A stretch of 64,000 bases of DNA from Lepisosteus oculatus (GCF_040954835.1 NC_090711.1:11167501-11231500); one strand, 5' to 3'. Counted from the stretch's first letter, positions 24,901 to 38,165 are shown. Notes: generated from the sequence alone by a model not told the origin. Program-made: numbers and translations.

Positions 24901-27900
24901 CTGCCTTACCGTTTCTACTCCTCCAATCTGAAGCTCAGTGGTGGCAGCATACAGTTCCTTCTTGGTCAAGTGGCTGCGTTGGTAGATATCACAGAGGAAG
25001 TCATTTGCAGGTTCCCCTGCGTGTCTGTTCAGTCTCTTGTCAATATACATTTTTGCTGGGAAAAAAAAATAGAACAAAAGGAATATTTCTGTCCTTTTAA
25101 AATATGATCTTAAGTATGATATATACATACAACTTCTTGAAGAGAAAATGGTAGAAAGGAATCAAAATCAAATCTTTATAAATGCTTATTCTTGGTATAT
25201 TTCAAGTTTGGGGAGACACTTGTACTGTTATTAGTTTTCCTATGACAAATACAAAATAAAGTGAAGTTTTCAAAATAGCTTTATATTTTAGCCATGCTTT
25301 AGCACAGAGTAAGAAGCATATGATTAAATCCTTGACAGTCTTCTGATTATCAGCTTTCCTGGAAAATATTCTTTTGACTTAATTGTAGGTTGTAATCATT
25401 AACAACTTACAGTTGTTACAGTTCAGGTGGATAATAAAAAAATTAAACTGTGGTAACCTGGTGAAGAAAGGGTGTACTATATGTGTATTTATGCCAGGGA
25501 ACACAAACATGTTTATATATGGCGTGAACAGTGAACACAAAATATCTATAGCATAGCCTTTGGTCAACATTCTTAACCTAATCATGCAACTACAAACAAT
25601 TAGCAGGATTTCTGCTCAGGAGAGGTCACCCAGTTTATTACACAATATCTGGTGAATAAAGATGCTCTGTGTTCTACACGGAAGGCACTAGATTGAAATC
25701 TTATCACCTATCTGGAAACATGCTTTAAGTTGTTCCTAGGTCACATCACCTACTTAGTAATTCTGCTCATTTTAAGTTCCGCATACCTGTACTAAATATA
25801 CGGTCCCAGGCATCTGTGTGGTCTTGCCATGTCTTGGTGTTTAAGCTTTTGTGCAGCTCCACAGGAGTTACCATCATCTTTCCAAAAGTACTCATCATCT
25901 AACGCGGACAAAAAGAAACAGCCAAAATAAACAATGTGGGCTGGTGCTGTACACACCTGAGTACCTGCCTGTTGTTATTTTTTTAAATCATTTACTAGTA
26001 TTTTGTTAGCCGCCATGGAGTTCATCATCAGCTTGTTTTTCTTTCCAGAAAAATATAAATGTTATATGTTGGGAGCTCCTGATGTAAGGCAAATTCCCTT
26101 ATGGGCAATAAAAGTTAAATATTTATATTTATTCAAATATTTCAATTCAAATCCAACAATATTAAAAGTTCACGCACCTGGGTAAAAATGGTAGTGTGTG
26201 CTTGTTCCATTTAACAACCCTGGATATCATTAAAACCTAGTATTGGCTCTTTGGTGTCTGTGACCTTCTTTAGACTAAAAGCTGATGATTATATTAAAAG
26301 GCTGGTTTTGACATTTTGGTCTATCTGACTTTCTACTGAGAAAGGTCCACAGACATAGGTGCTAAGAGTTATTCTCTGGAAAGGTTACCTCCCCCCCCCC
26401 CCCAATGACAATAAAATGTAGAATCAAGCTGTCTCAACAAACTCCCAACACTGAATCTTTCACCGCCTGCTTCTGAGAATATTAATGGCAAGCCAGTGCA
26501 ATAAATAAGACACGCATTATCTTGTACAGAGAACTGCAGGGCTATTCTGTGAATGCTCAGATGCAGCAAACTTAATGAACCTAGTTTTCTAAAGCCTTGT
26601 GAAGGTGCATTCAGTTCAATGTGCTGTATTAAGACTGGAACATTTTGCCTGCCACTTCTAGTTCTTTGCCTCAAAGTCACTGTTAATTGTAGTATTAGCT
26701 TTATTACAAAAGTAATAAAGTTAGCCTCCCAGATAAAGCCCTTTATGTGTAAAAGGGCCTAGTTTTTTTCCCCCACTTACCGTTTTTATTGCTGTAATAA
26801 ACTTCAGTGCTTCTTCATTCACATTTTTCTGCATTAGGCCAAACCTCTTGTCGTACAGCACTAAGCAGATAGCTAGACATAGATAAAACATGAATTAACA
26901 ACAGAAAGAGTCACATTGCAATATTAAAATACTTAATAGATCTGATGGGCTGTTTGTTGATCCACGTTCTTTGTCTTTGTCCCTCTTGAAAGGTGAATTG
27001 GTGAAAGGTGAATTGTACAGAGAAAACTAAATTAAATGTACATATATTAATATCCATAGGTCATAAACTTATAACGCTCATCAGTATAGATAAATGTTAA
27101 ATAACATTAATCAAACTTACTTTCAAAAGACCATTTATTCAGCTCACAGTACAAATCCAGAATTCTGCCATTGTTGTCACTTGCAACTCCAATCCTGTCA
27201 ATGAAGTCAGCCATTACCTGTATTTTTAAACAAATTTAATTTCCATGTTATTTATGGCACAGTTATTAGAAGTGAGCTATTATTTTATTGACATTATAAA
27301 TAATTTATATTTATTTATAGTGTAAGTGCAAAGCAAATCACAAAATGGATTTTAGGGCTACTGGTAGTTATCTTTCATTCTCATAAGCTTTCCAGAAACC
27401 AGTCATTTATCAATCCTATATGAGAGGTTTCACAGAAAATGTCTGGTCCCACACATAAGAAACTTATTTCGCCCGTAATCATAGGGTGTGAATTCTGTCA
27501 CCGTGGTAACCACTGTACACTCAGGTTTCAGGCATGTCCTGATATTATTTCTTCCTGGAAGCCATTTATTATCAGGAATTTCTATGACACAGCAGAGGAT
27601 ACTCAGCAGTACATGTCCTGTGGGGCCCTTGTGGCTTTTTCTCCATGACGGCTATACAGTTCATCCTTTGAAAAGTAGGGGGTTCGATTTTGCTAGCTGG
27701 CCTTACTGTTGCCGAAAAGCTACAGATCCCGAAATATTTTCCCCTTCAACTGCTGTTAGGTTGAGGTTGTTTTTTGTACAATGGACATTGTATGGCTACA
27801 TCTGTCAGCCACCAAAATTAACCACACCTCTGCTTCTGTACAGAGAATGAGATGGGGTCCATGGCACCATACTAGTTGTGATCACAGGTTAAAATGATGG

Positions 27901-29836
27901 GTAATGAAAGGGGTGAGAATTAGGGGAGGAGAGATGAAAGAGGGGGAGAAGCAGAGAGACGGAGATTCTCAGGGATTGCTTTTTTCCCCCTTGATGTTTG
28001 ACTCAAATGTTATTGGATGTTAAGCCCCCCCAAAAAATAACCAATCAAAAATATAATAACCTTCCAGGATTGCTGTAAAACTATTCTACAACCGGGTTCA
28101 GTTTTAAAGGATAAACTACCTGATTAATTTTTCCATCCAGTTTTCCTACTTCTGTAGGCTTCATGAGCTTCTGTTGAAAGGCACTCCTCACCCTTTGCCA
28201 GTCTTTTCCCTCGCTGTGTGAGAGAACAGGAGACGGGGGGAGAGTCAGCTTCTGATTGCAATAGTGGAATCAGTGGGATTTGAATGTATACAGAATGGGT
28301 TTCTATATCTACATAATATCCAAATATTTCAAGAACGACGTCCAAGTATTTATACATCTATCTGCCCACTATCATGAAGCCCCAGGTAACGTTCGGGGAG
28401 CAACAGTGAAGCAATCCTGCTTCATTTCTGACTCCGTTCAGAATCGCATAGGGCGCAATACAGGAGTAAAATCCGAAAAGGACTCTAGCCCATGTAAAGA
28501 ATATAATTAAATAAAATATATAAAGCTATACTTTCTCCAAATGTGGTGTCTCTTGCGATAGAAATATATTTAAAAGGGACTGGGATTGTTACTTTAAAAG
28601 ACACCACTATAAAAAAAAAACACCCATTAAATTCAAACTCGGAAACCTAATGCAACTTACTCCATTCAGAAATGCTAGCCGTGTCTCTACAAAATATTTT
28701 CGCCTCAGTCTGTACATGTTGGAGGACGTGATAATAGCTTTAAGAAATTAACCTTTAAAAACAGTACTTTGGAATCTTACCGCTTGACTCAACAGGGGAG
28801 TGTTAATTACTTTTGAAATAATGCTTTGCAAAAAAAACTAATTTTCTCAGGTCCTTACTAGATCGGGCTCGGAAATGCATTTTTCCGCCTTCGCAAAGCG
28901 GGTTAGCCTAGACGGATTACCCCGGCACAGCATTTCAATTACACGGACCACATAAACTGGAGGGGAAATAAAATATCTTGGATCTCCCCCTCCGTGTTCT
29001 ATTTCGTTCGTTATTCTTTATTTTTAATGGTATTGCTTTAAGTGAAGGATATGTCTAAATTCCTTCGCAATCAATGATACATAAACTGGAGTTCAGACTT
29101 GGTGGACACAGGTGCTAGTGCCAGTCGCGTCTCCTCGCTGGGGAGAACTGCGCCTCCATACTCACAGGATAACCAGCCCGTACGCCTCGTCCCTCAGGTC
29201 TCTGTACGCTTTCCAGGGTTTGATTTCCAGCCGCTGCGGGTAACGTCCCTCCTTCCTGTACAGAGCTTCCAGCAGGCAAGGAGCGCCAATGTGCACGGAC
29301 TCAAAGGAGCCGAGCTTCATTCGAAAGATCTTCCCGAACTTCTTGTGGTAATCAATCTGGAAAGGTAAAATACACCGAGACAAAAAAAAATGTATATTAA
29401 CTTACACGAGAGACGGAGAGGGAGAGATGTTGCATGACGAAAATTAAAACGCCTTTGCAAAATTCTTAAAAAGAACAATACTATGCCGATTTGAATTGCT
29501 TCTTTTGAAATGCTTCGGTCTTTTACAATGCATTTTCTCTCTGTCACACCATTACTGCTTTATTATAAGAAAGTTCTTAGGGTTTATTACCAGTGCCTCA
29601 TGCTGCCTTTTCAGACCCCCCTTGAGGAGGAGCTCGATCAGGCTTCCTACAAGGGGCCAGCTCTTGGGTCCCGGTATGGCAGAAAGGCTGTGCCCGCAAG
29701 GGGATACAGGTAGCTCGACCGCAACCTTGGTGTCAAGCGCGCACGCAGAAGATGTTGGCATGGAGCGCTGGGTCCCCAGTGGTTTCTCTTTCAGGAAACC
29801 CAGAATCCGGTGAGCTTTCTTAACTTGCGTTCTCAT
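21959..29836 (-). CDS. CYP24A1: Vitamin D 24-hydroxylase (mitochondrial cytochrome P450 24A1), complete, eleven coding exons
   Basis: Coding exons on the minus strand: 29836-29591, 29356-29166, 28213-28120, 27217-27121, 26872-26781, 25898-25787, 25055-24910, 24197-24031, 23109-23031, 22585-22388 and 22069-21959. They total 1533 bases, encoding 510 aa against 514 in human, and all splice phases agree. The enzyme uses adrenodoxin electrons at the inner mitochondrial membrane to oxidise the side chain of 25-OH-D3 and 1,25-(OH)2-D3, ending hormone action. Visible features: a basic N-terminal targeting region ([16 protein letters not shown]); a proline-rich hinge at 55-61 (IPGPKSW); I-helix GGVETT at 322-327; ExxR at E379-R382 (KESMR); PERW near 432; and heme loop [13 protein letters not shown] with Cys458 as iron ligand. 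G322 replaces the human Ala326. The start fits the family N-terminus. Exon 9 follows a 14-T tract directly before CAG. Identification is very secure. Confidence 0.98.
26391..26403. repeat. Poly-C run in a CYP24A1 intron
   Basis: Thirteen consecutive C on the plus strand (G on the gene strand) within the intron between coding exons 5 and 6. G-runs in the transcript could act as intronic splicing elements, but the length may also be a sequencing-prone homopolymer. Confidence 0.9.
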
Positions 29837-29885
29837 TTTGCCAATTGATTATAGCACTTCTGCACGGCACTTCTCGCTAGGCAGC

Positions 29886-29905
29886 GTATAATTTAATATA
29901 TTTGT
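29886..29905 (-). promoter_or_regulatory. Weak TATA-like sequence upstream of CYP24A1
   Basis: On the gene strand this AT-rich patch reads AAATATATTAAATTATAC, about 50-70 bases before the start codon. If used, it would give a short 5' UTR and put the DR3 element roughly 250 bases upstream of the start site, a spacing similar to that described for mammalian CYP24A1. A further TTTATAG lies near 30100, so the start site is unresolved. Confidence 0.25.
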
Positions 29906-29924
29906 TTTCTCTCATTAGCAGAAG

Positions 29925-29930
29925 AGGTCA
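29925..29930 (+). promoter_or_regulatory. Nuclear-receptor half-site AGGTCA
   Basis: Perfect AGGTCA half-site about 90 bases upstream of the CYP24A1 start codon, antisense to the gene. Three bases on is TTGCTG, a poor second half-site, so this is at best a degenerate DR3. Mammalian promoters carry two DR3 elements, and this is where a second, proximal one might be expected. Confidence 0.35.
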
Positions 29931-30077
29931 CGGTTGCTGACAATATATACCCTAAGGGATGATAGTTACAACTGATCGCTAAACCAATCATGGACCTTTG
30001 CAGATTGGTGTGGTTGACGAGCCCACCATTCATTTTTGGAAGCACGCTGTGGCTATCGCATGACCCCGGGTAGACCA

Positions 30078-30085
30078 AGGAAGTG
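30078..30085 (+). promoter_or_regulatory. ETS-type site near the vitamin D response element
   Basis: AGGAAGTG contains the GGAA core with good ETS flanks, 37 bases from the DR3 element. ETS factors are known to cooperate with the vitamin D receptor on the rat and human CYP24 promoters. The match is short and could be chance. Confidence 0.35.
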
Positions 30086-30121
30086 CCCTTGCTCATTACT
30101 CTATAAATAAACAAATACTCA

Positions 30122-30136
30122 GGGTGACGCAGTTCA
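30122..30136 (+). promoter_or_regulatory. Consensus DR3 vitamin D response element of CYP24A1
   Basis: GGGTGA-CGC-AGTTCA: two half-sites that both fit RGKTSA, with exactly three bases between, about 290 bases upstream of the CYP24A1 start codon. It reads antisense to the gene, the same orientation described for the mammalian CYP24 elements. The VDR-RXR heterodimer binds such DR3 sites and strongly induces CYP24A1 as negative feedback on the hormone. Function is inferred from sequence and position only. Confidence 0.7.
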
Positions 30137-33100
30137 CTTGGAAACAAATTCCCTTCCGACTTCGACGTTTGACAGGGAGCTGATATGTGTGTGTAAATGC
30201 TACTACTACAAACACCGCTAGGAAGCTCGCTGAACAAACATTTGCTCAATTTTGCAACCCCCTTCGATTTTTTTATTGTGTTTATCGTCAAGTGTTTCTT
30301 CCTTAATTACAATAGAGCTAAACGGCATTCAGGTGATTTCTGACTCGTCACTTGGATGAATGATCGGGTTGAATAAGTTGTTGATTTCCGAAATAAGCCG
30401 ACACCTGTGTAGTGCAGTAGACGCTCTGCATTTTATGTAGAACATTATGTATCGCTGGTAATTCTCTGTTGCAGAACGAAAAATAAATGTTTGATACAAA
30501 TGTTTGATACAAACGTAATTCAGAAAACTATTCTTTTAAACTTCAACAGCAGCGTGAATGTCATGTCCAGTTTTATGTCTTTCATTCCCGCTTCATATAT
30601 GCGTTAGGATGAGGTACAAGCTGTAAAGGCAGTCAAAAGCTTCTACAACATTGTCCTTTTTGCCTGTAATATAAAGTATAAGAAAACAAGGCATTATTCA
30701 ATTTAGTATGTCCGAATATCTATTGAATGACTGATGTAGATTAATATAGGAATAGAGACCGATAGAAATACTCATAGGTAAGTGGAACATCTGTTTTGAT
30801 GGGGTGGGAAGCACTTTTTATAATAACAAGAATGCTCTTTATCAAATTGTATGTAATACCATGCATCCTTCTGAAGGTAAGGTTCTGTAAGTTACTCTGC
30901 AGTGCAAAGCACTGTTTCAAAGACAACATACTTCTGTAGCACAGTTACAAAACACATCACACTTGTTATTGCATTTAAAAGTGCTTACTCACATGGTGTC
31001 AGATACCATTACTGTAACCTTGACCCCAATGCAATGTTTGTAGAATGCAGAGGGTGGGGAGGAGGTAAGAACAAGTGATAGGACCCTGCATGCCCCTCAT
31101 AAGGCAACCAGTTATTAATTTTTCAACAGATCCACTGCACCCTAATTAAATATGTCTATAGAGGGCTTAGACAAACCGTCTTCTTATTTAAATAAACGAT
31201 CTCATTGCTCTTACACAATTTAACAGACACAGTATACTCCCCCAAACAAGTAAAAAGAATAGATTAACACTGTATAACTGAGTTAGTGAAAAGAAAGGAG
31301 GTTTTCTTTATGGTGTATTGATTCTTCTCTTGGATTTTAGTTTATTCTTTACATCTTGGTCCCTCTGTGACATCAGAATAAAATGGGGTGGAATAGTCCA
31401 GTCTTAAATGGGTTGTTTTCAAGTCAAGACTATAAAGGGATTCATTAGAGACTGACAAAATAAAAATAGCGTGTTGATGGCAGTTGAATACGGAGGGGGA
31501 GACAGCAGGAGAATGAACCCACATGAGTTAATATTTGCCCCACAAGGGTACACAGGATCCACGAGAGCTAACAGTCATGAACGTCATCAGGAATGAACAA
31601 TCTGCTTGCCACAGAATTGTAAGAAGCATTGAGTCTTTGCCAGTTTGACAAGCTAGCTTTGACATTTAGAGTAATTATATATTTTTTTTCCTTTCCAGAG
31701 TGTATCTTTTTGTGGAATGGTTCAAACCCTGGGTGGCAATGCTGAATACTTGTAGTGTAGAGGGACTTTGGAAAAAAAGGAGCGACCTTGTTTGTCCATG
31801 GAACAAATACTGCACATGAGGTGGTAATAGCTTGTGAATATTGAACTTTACTAATTACTAGAGTGATAGGCTTACTGCATACTGGCTCTGTTTTTAACTT
31901 ATTTCTGAGGTGTGTGCAAATCTCCAAGGCAGACTGACTACCTGTGCATTTTATTTGAGCTTTTGATCTGAGTTAAACTTGAACAGAATGCGCACTCTAG
32001 GGAAGCAAGATAAACTCAGTGCTCTTCATGGTGGGGTTCTCCTTTGTCACAAGGATGTGAAGATAACAGTTTGCAGGCAAAGCCTTCTTCTTTTTTTTTC
32101 TTCTCAGCTAATTTCACTACCTGATGAACGCTGTAGTTGTAGTAGGAGCGACAGAATCAGCATAGCTGTATTGTTAAAGAGGTTCTTTTGTGATTTGTAA
32201 AGGATAGCATTTCTACTGGGGATCTGCACCTCTGTTTTGTGACAGTTATGTTCAATTCGCAGAAATCTAATCCATGTGTCTGTGATCTACATATATATAT
32301 GTATGTTACATCATATTGCTAAAAAATAGAAAGGCAGAATACATTATAGCTGATTCTGCTCAGCAGCTAAAATCCAGAATGGGGGAATATTTTGTAGAAC
32401 TTAGGAAGTGCATGTAATGTATTTTAAATAGTATTTAAGAATAAAAGTGCATATATGGTGAGAATTTTTAAGCTGACATTTCTATTTTGAGAGTATTATA
32501 CATTTGTAAACTTTGTTATGAGGTCCCCAAAAGCACAGCACACTTGTTAACATTGTAAGTAATAAAGCAATTAAGGTGAAATTAATCTTTCACGTGTCTA
32601 GTATCAGACATGAGGAGTTATACCTTGTAAGACCAAGTTTTATTATATGATTAAAGGTTGCTCTTTAGTACAGTTTACATAACTTTATTATGTGCTTTGA
32701 AAGAACTCATGGAGTTGAATATTGATTATTACTGCACTATTAATTAATAATAGTGTATTATTAATTCTCCAGCTATTTCCTAACAATATTGTTCATGTAC
32801 ATTAAGCCTATATTCAGTTGAAACTCATTTATATTAATTTTCTTAGAAGCAAATGCCTCTTTCACTAATGGACAGGGACAATATGTAAAATTGAGCTGTA
32901 ATTAAGGTTTTAGATTATGAAGGAAAAAATATTGAAGAGACTGTAATAAAATAATAATTTACTGAACTATATAATGGGTGCTGCTCTCCTCCAAACTCCA
33001 TAAGTTCTATTGGCTGATGTTTTCTCAGCCTACACTGATAATGTTTTCTTCTAGTGGTGAATGCAGTGAAGAAGACTATTTTGAGGAGTTGGAGCTTTTT

Positions 33101-36100
33101 ATTTTTTTTCTTTACATTACATTTTGCTTCTGAAAATCTCTATAGCTCAACCACTCTCAGCTTCTGTCAGTAGCTCAGAACACTGCTGTTGATAAAGTAG
33201 TTTTCCTATTTCTGGTTTCCTTGATTAATTATGTTTGTTCCCCTTATGTCTTCCTTCTTTTCCTTTATTATTTGACTAAAACTGATCTGTGATCTGTTTT
33301 ATTCTATAATTGCTTCTGTGTTTCTTCTCCCTTGGGCTTGGGATTTAATTAAATAAAAACAAAAGAATAGTTTAAAAAATCATCCCAATGATATTTACAA
33401 AAAACATATTTGTACAGAGGAAATCACTATCTTATCATACACTGATAAAACCCATTTTATAATGATTATTCATTATAACAGTGCAATATCAATATTACAA
33501 TTTCAACTTAAATGTAGTTAGTGTTAGCATTCCTAATAATTAGTTTAACATTGATAAAACATAGTTTTTTCATAGTTTTATCTATCTAAAACAGTTTATC
33601 TAAGGTAAAAACTTCTTCCTATATTAAGCTTTATACAAATTACTTGTTTTAAAAGGAAAAGTCATACAATGTTTCTGTCAAACTACTTGCAAAGTGGGTT
33701 TGACTGAACCGACCAAAGGAAATGGAGGATGAGCACTGTGCAAATTAGCAGTATATAAAAAACAAAAACCTATAGCAAAATGTCCTCAATGCACGTGATA
33801 TTAGAATAAACAGCAGTCTGGTGTAGACAAGGCAAAAAAACAAATTTTTTCGGCTATTGACAAAGCCTTATTAACCCCAGGACTTCAACCTTCAGCAAGT
33901 ATTTGGCTCTGTCTTTGCGTGGAATTTTCCACTGTACACTGCCGTGACTCCTCTACAACAGAAAGACAAGACAGCTGACGCTGACCTTTAATTAAGCTTT
34001 TCTCTGTAATAAAACATTAATTGAACTGTCTAAAGCATATATTTCAAAGGGCTTCATCCTATGGGATTATGATATATATCTATACTGTAGTATGTATACA
34101 TTTCTGAGTATACTGCACATCTGTCAGATACAAAAGCCATACACTTCAAAGAAACAACACAGTGTGTCTTCCCTTTAGTTGGCAGGTTCTGATGTCTTGC
34201 ATAATTCGCCGTCCATGTTAGAAGTGAAGACCATGAGATTGTGCATATTACCGCAAAGATAACTATTGTGGGCAAGAGAGACAACACTCTCTGGGACTGA
34301 ATCCCATGACTGTCTAGGGTGTGTTCAGACATTAAGTGAAGAATGCCAGTGCATATTCAGTGTGTAAATAAAAATAATTCTTGTTGTGACCTATTGATGA
34401 TTTGCTCAAAACTTAATTTTAGTGGTGTTTCCCAAGGTCTTCTGCTGCTGATACTTCATGTAAACTAGAAAGAATTCTTAGCTGTAGGGAAGAGCTGATG
34501 TGGTCCAGTTTCTCAGATAGCCGGACAAATTCTGAACACAGAAAATAGTGGGTTCAGGCCAGGATTTGATGCGGGCCAATAGCCACCCCCCAAAATGCAC
34601 CATGACTCGTTAAAGGGTTAAAAAATAGTTGTGTAAACTGGCCACCCAACCAGGCCTTGAACTTGAAAAAGCCCCCATTGATAAGTGAAAAGGTTGCAAA
34701 GAGGGGTCATGTCATCAGATCATGCCAGCCATTCAATCTGGCCCACTCTTGTTTCTATCAGGCACCCTGACACCCTGTTGCTGGGCAGAAAGAAGGCCAA
34801 TCAGTCCACCTTCCTTGTCTCTCAGCAGTTAGGGGAGCAGTATATGAGCACTTAGGCAGACCGAATCCCAGAACATCCAGGTGCTGCTCGGAAAATGTCC
34901 TATTTATCTTGGCTACTAAATAGCAATATTTTACATTTGAATTCCTTAATTCTTTGTTTTCATCTAGTTTCAAATTTTAATGTCACTTTCTCAAGGGCTG
35001 TATCCTGGAGTGCAACTGTTAAACAATTTAATTTAATGTGACTGTCTCTGACTATCTGCTATGATTATTTTTTTTTAAATTTAGAATAATCGCTAATTTC
35101 TTAATTTATACTTATCCCATTAAGGGACTGCAGTGATCATGGATTTTCCCAATAGGTTGTCAAAATGCCAAAAAGACATTTTTTTTATATATATTGGAGT
35201 TTGAAGTGTTTATGTGTCCATGTCCCTGAATCCACACTAAGCATGGTTATCTTATGTACTTCGTAATTCTGGACCACCAATTGATTCTGGTCACTCCACA
35301 CATGGGGAGAACCAAACCCTACTTACCTGCCTAATCATTGGAGGTTTCAACAGGACTTCCTGTTGTGGCAGAAATCAAGAAAACCCTAGTCCATTAGCTC
35401 TAGCTCTGTCACTGGAAATTAGTGTAACTGCTTAGGGAATCCTGGGTTCTGTTGGTTAGTGACATAACCCATTTTCAAACTCTTGCACACATTAGTTTGG
35501 CTAATGTTTGGAAATGTCCTTTTTCTCAAAGGAAAAACTTCCAGGTCAGGATAAATTAAACAGCATCCTCAACTCAGCTTCAGATTCAGATTCACTGAGT
35601 AAAAAAATAGTAATTAACCAAAACAGGAGCAAACAAACTGATCTTAATTTAAATTAATCACATTCCTCTCACAATAAACATCATTTTTACACATAGCTTT
35701 CTATGATGATTAGTAATGCAATTTGTGGGGGCTATAATCAGAGAATGGGCTAAGAAAACCTACAGGAATTAAAAACTTTTCAAAGAGCAGCTTTTAAACA
35801 AGCAAGATAACAAAATACAACCAGTAAAATAATAAAAGGGAAATCCATTTATGTTAAGTCTAATCATATGGGAACAGTAGTTCAAAGTCCTTTAAAAGAA
35901 CTGGAGACTTTCTTCACCCCCCAGGATGCAGAAGATGACTGAGGTTTGGTTAAAAAAATGCACTGAAGAGAGGTCAGTCGGTTCAGTATGGCCTAACTTG
36001 CAGGTCCTAGACAGCTGGCTGACAGCCTTTCTAGTGGTGATAAATTAAGTTGCAAGTGGTTTTTTTATTTTTTTTATTTTGAAAACTATGAGAGTATACG

Positions 36101-37681
36101 TATGAGTAGTAATTTGGTATACAATGCACCCCAAGCATACTACATCTGCTTAGTCATTCAATGGTATGTTGTGGTTTCCATTCATCAGACTAGAAAAAGC
36201 CACTAAACATTGAGTAAATAGACATTTCACAGCACACACAACCTCCCTTAACCATGAATTCATTAGCATGAGGGGATAAAAATGTGTAGGGTGTCATCAT
36301 CAAGCTCATCAACTTAAAAAAAGATATCTAAATCATTAGATGAAGTGAAGGCAAATTTTTCCTCCACATATCAGTTTCCTTTATAGCAAAACTTTACAGG
36401 AAACAACAGAACAAATAGCAATTACAGAAAAACAAACCCACAGTGATCCATATGACTGAGACTGCCACTGTCGGCACACACACAGGTTTCTAAAGGCTTC
36501 CACAAACCACTGCTTCAGTACACAACACGATCATTTAGCCTAACCTGGTAAATTGCTCAATTTAAAATCTCAGACTACTGGCAGACTTTCTGCCCCGGTT
36601 CACAATTTTGGCTGAAGGTGCTTCTGGTTGTGCATTGTAAGCAAAAAATGTGCCTGTTTTGCAAAGTGTGGTCTGCTGTCCAGATTGTTGAAAGCCCTTG
36701 AACGAAAAAGGATCTCAAACAGAATTATGCAATTATGTTGGCAATGGCCTTTCATAAGGTGAAAACATGGGTGATTATTTACCAAAATCACCCCCAAAAA
36801 GTTGTCTTTCCTATTTTACTTTTTAACACTATCCTATTTGCATGACTCGCTGTAAAGAAAAAGTTTATAATACAATGCCAAGTAACTCCTAATGCTGCAG
36901 CACAACAGGCTTGGTTGTATGATATATGATTAAGGACAGTATCCAACTGGAACAGTCCACAGCTAAACCTAATCATGCCTATGCTACCACAATACATCCA
37001 GTAGTCTTCATCATACCCTCTCCCTGTATCAGTATATGCAGTTTATAATACATGTCTGAGAGGAAGGTTGGATTCCTAATCTTGCACACTTCCACTCACC
37101 TATGTATATACTGCAAGTACCACACCCAGGCCTTCCCTTCTCATATCTCTCTCACATCCCCCTTCTGCCTCCCCATCTACACCCTTGCAGCAGCTCCCTA
37201 GCTCAATCCTGGCATTAGGGAGGGGAATTCAGGCAGCGAATGCTCCCAGTATTTCACCCCTCTACCACATTCATTAGGATCGAACCTAACTACTGAAATA
37301 TACATAAAACTACTGCTGTACATAGTTGTGCTCTGTTCTTGTTTGCCTTTTCTGTTTTTCTGTGATCCGTTACTGTTCATCAACAGCCCTATTCTTAAAA
37401 CAATAAAGTCTAAACAACTGAACACACAAAATAGGGGTCTCTTCTGTGACAAACAGAAGAATAGAACAGATTATTCAAAAGGTGTATCACTAGGTTCAGG
37501 TTTTGACTTACTATCGCTGTATTTCATGTTAGGAAATTTGACAAACAAAGAAAAGGTTTCCATGCCTTATTTCACTTTTCCACTCTAGCATTGTGTTTAA
37601 TACCTGTATATACTATAGTATAAACCTTGCGTTAAATACAGTATACACAAGCAAATTGCTCTGGTCTAAAGCACAAGGCTT

Positions 37682-37960
37682 TAGGGGGAGCGGTGGCTCT
37701 GTGGCTAAGGATCTGTGCCTGTGGCTGGAAGGTTGCTGGTTCAACTCCTATGGCTGGCAGAGGAATCCTACTCTGTTGGGCTCCTGAGCAAGGCCCTTAA
37801 CCCCAGCTACTCCAGGGGCGCTGTACAATGGCTGACCCAATGCTCTGACCTCAAGCTCCTCTCCTTGTCTGTGTGTCTCATGGAAAGCAAGCTGGGGTAT
37901 GCGAAAAGACAAATTCCTAATGCAAGAAATTGTATAGGGCTAATAAAGTGATCTTATCTT
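37682..37960 (+). mobile_element. tRNA-headed SINE, well-preserved family
   Basis: The head has an A-box-like TGGCTCTGTGGCTAAGG and the B box GGTTCAACTCC. The body includes CTGAGCAAGGCCCTTAACCCC and CTGTACAATGGCTGACCC, and the tail ends in AATAAAGTGATCTTATCTT. It is a different family from the GGATGGATGG-ended SINEs in this window and looks more intact, so it is probably younger. Confidence 0.85.
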
Positions 37961-37979
37961 AAAGGAACAGAAATGGTGC

Positions 37980-38165
37980 AAGCAAAACAATGATGGGTTA
38001 TTTCCATATGTTTCAATACACTGGCTCAACAGGGCACAGCTTGTCCTGATTCCTTTGGTATATCTGTAGTGCCTGTGGCAGAGACTTGAGCTCACAACCC
38101 ACCAGTTTTGAGTCCTGAGATTTACCCACTGCTCTATGCCGCCTTCACAGTAAATGAAGATGTCA
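37980..38165 (-). mobile_element. Possible third SINE family, tRNA-like head
   Basis: On the minus strand, GGCGGCATAGAGCAGTGGG resembles a tRNA A-box region, followed after about 30 bases by a GAGCTCAAGTCTC B-box-like segment and a body with CCACAGGCACTACAG. It lies back to back with the preceding SINE. The match is by general architecture only. Confidence 0.4.

Noticed and set aside
29893-30291. 132-residue open frame on the minus strand just upstream of CYP24A1
   Set aside because: It overlaps the promoter and the DR3 element, has no recognisable domain, and is not joined to the CYP24A1 frame.
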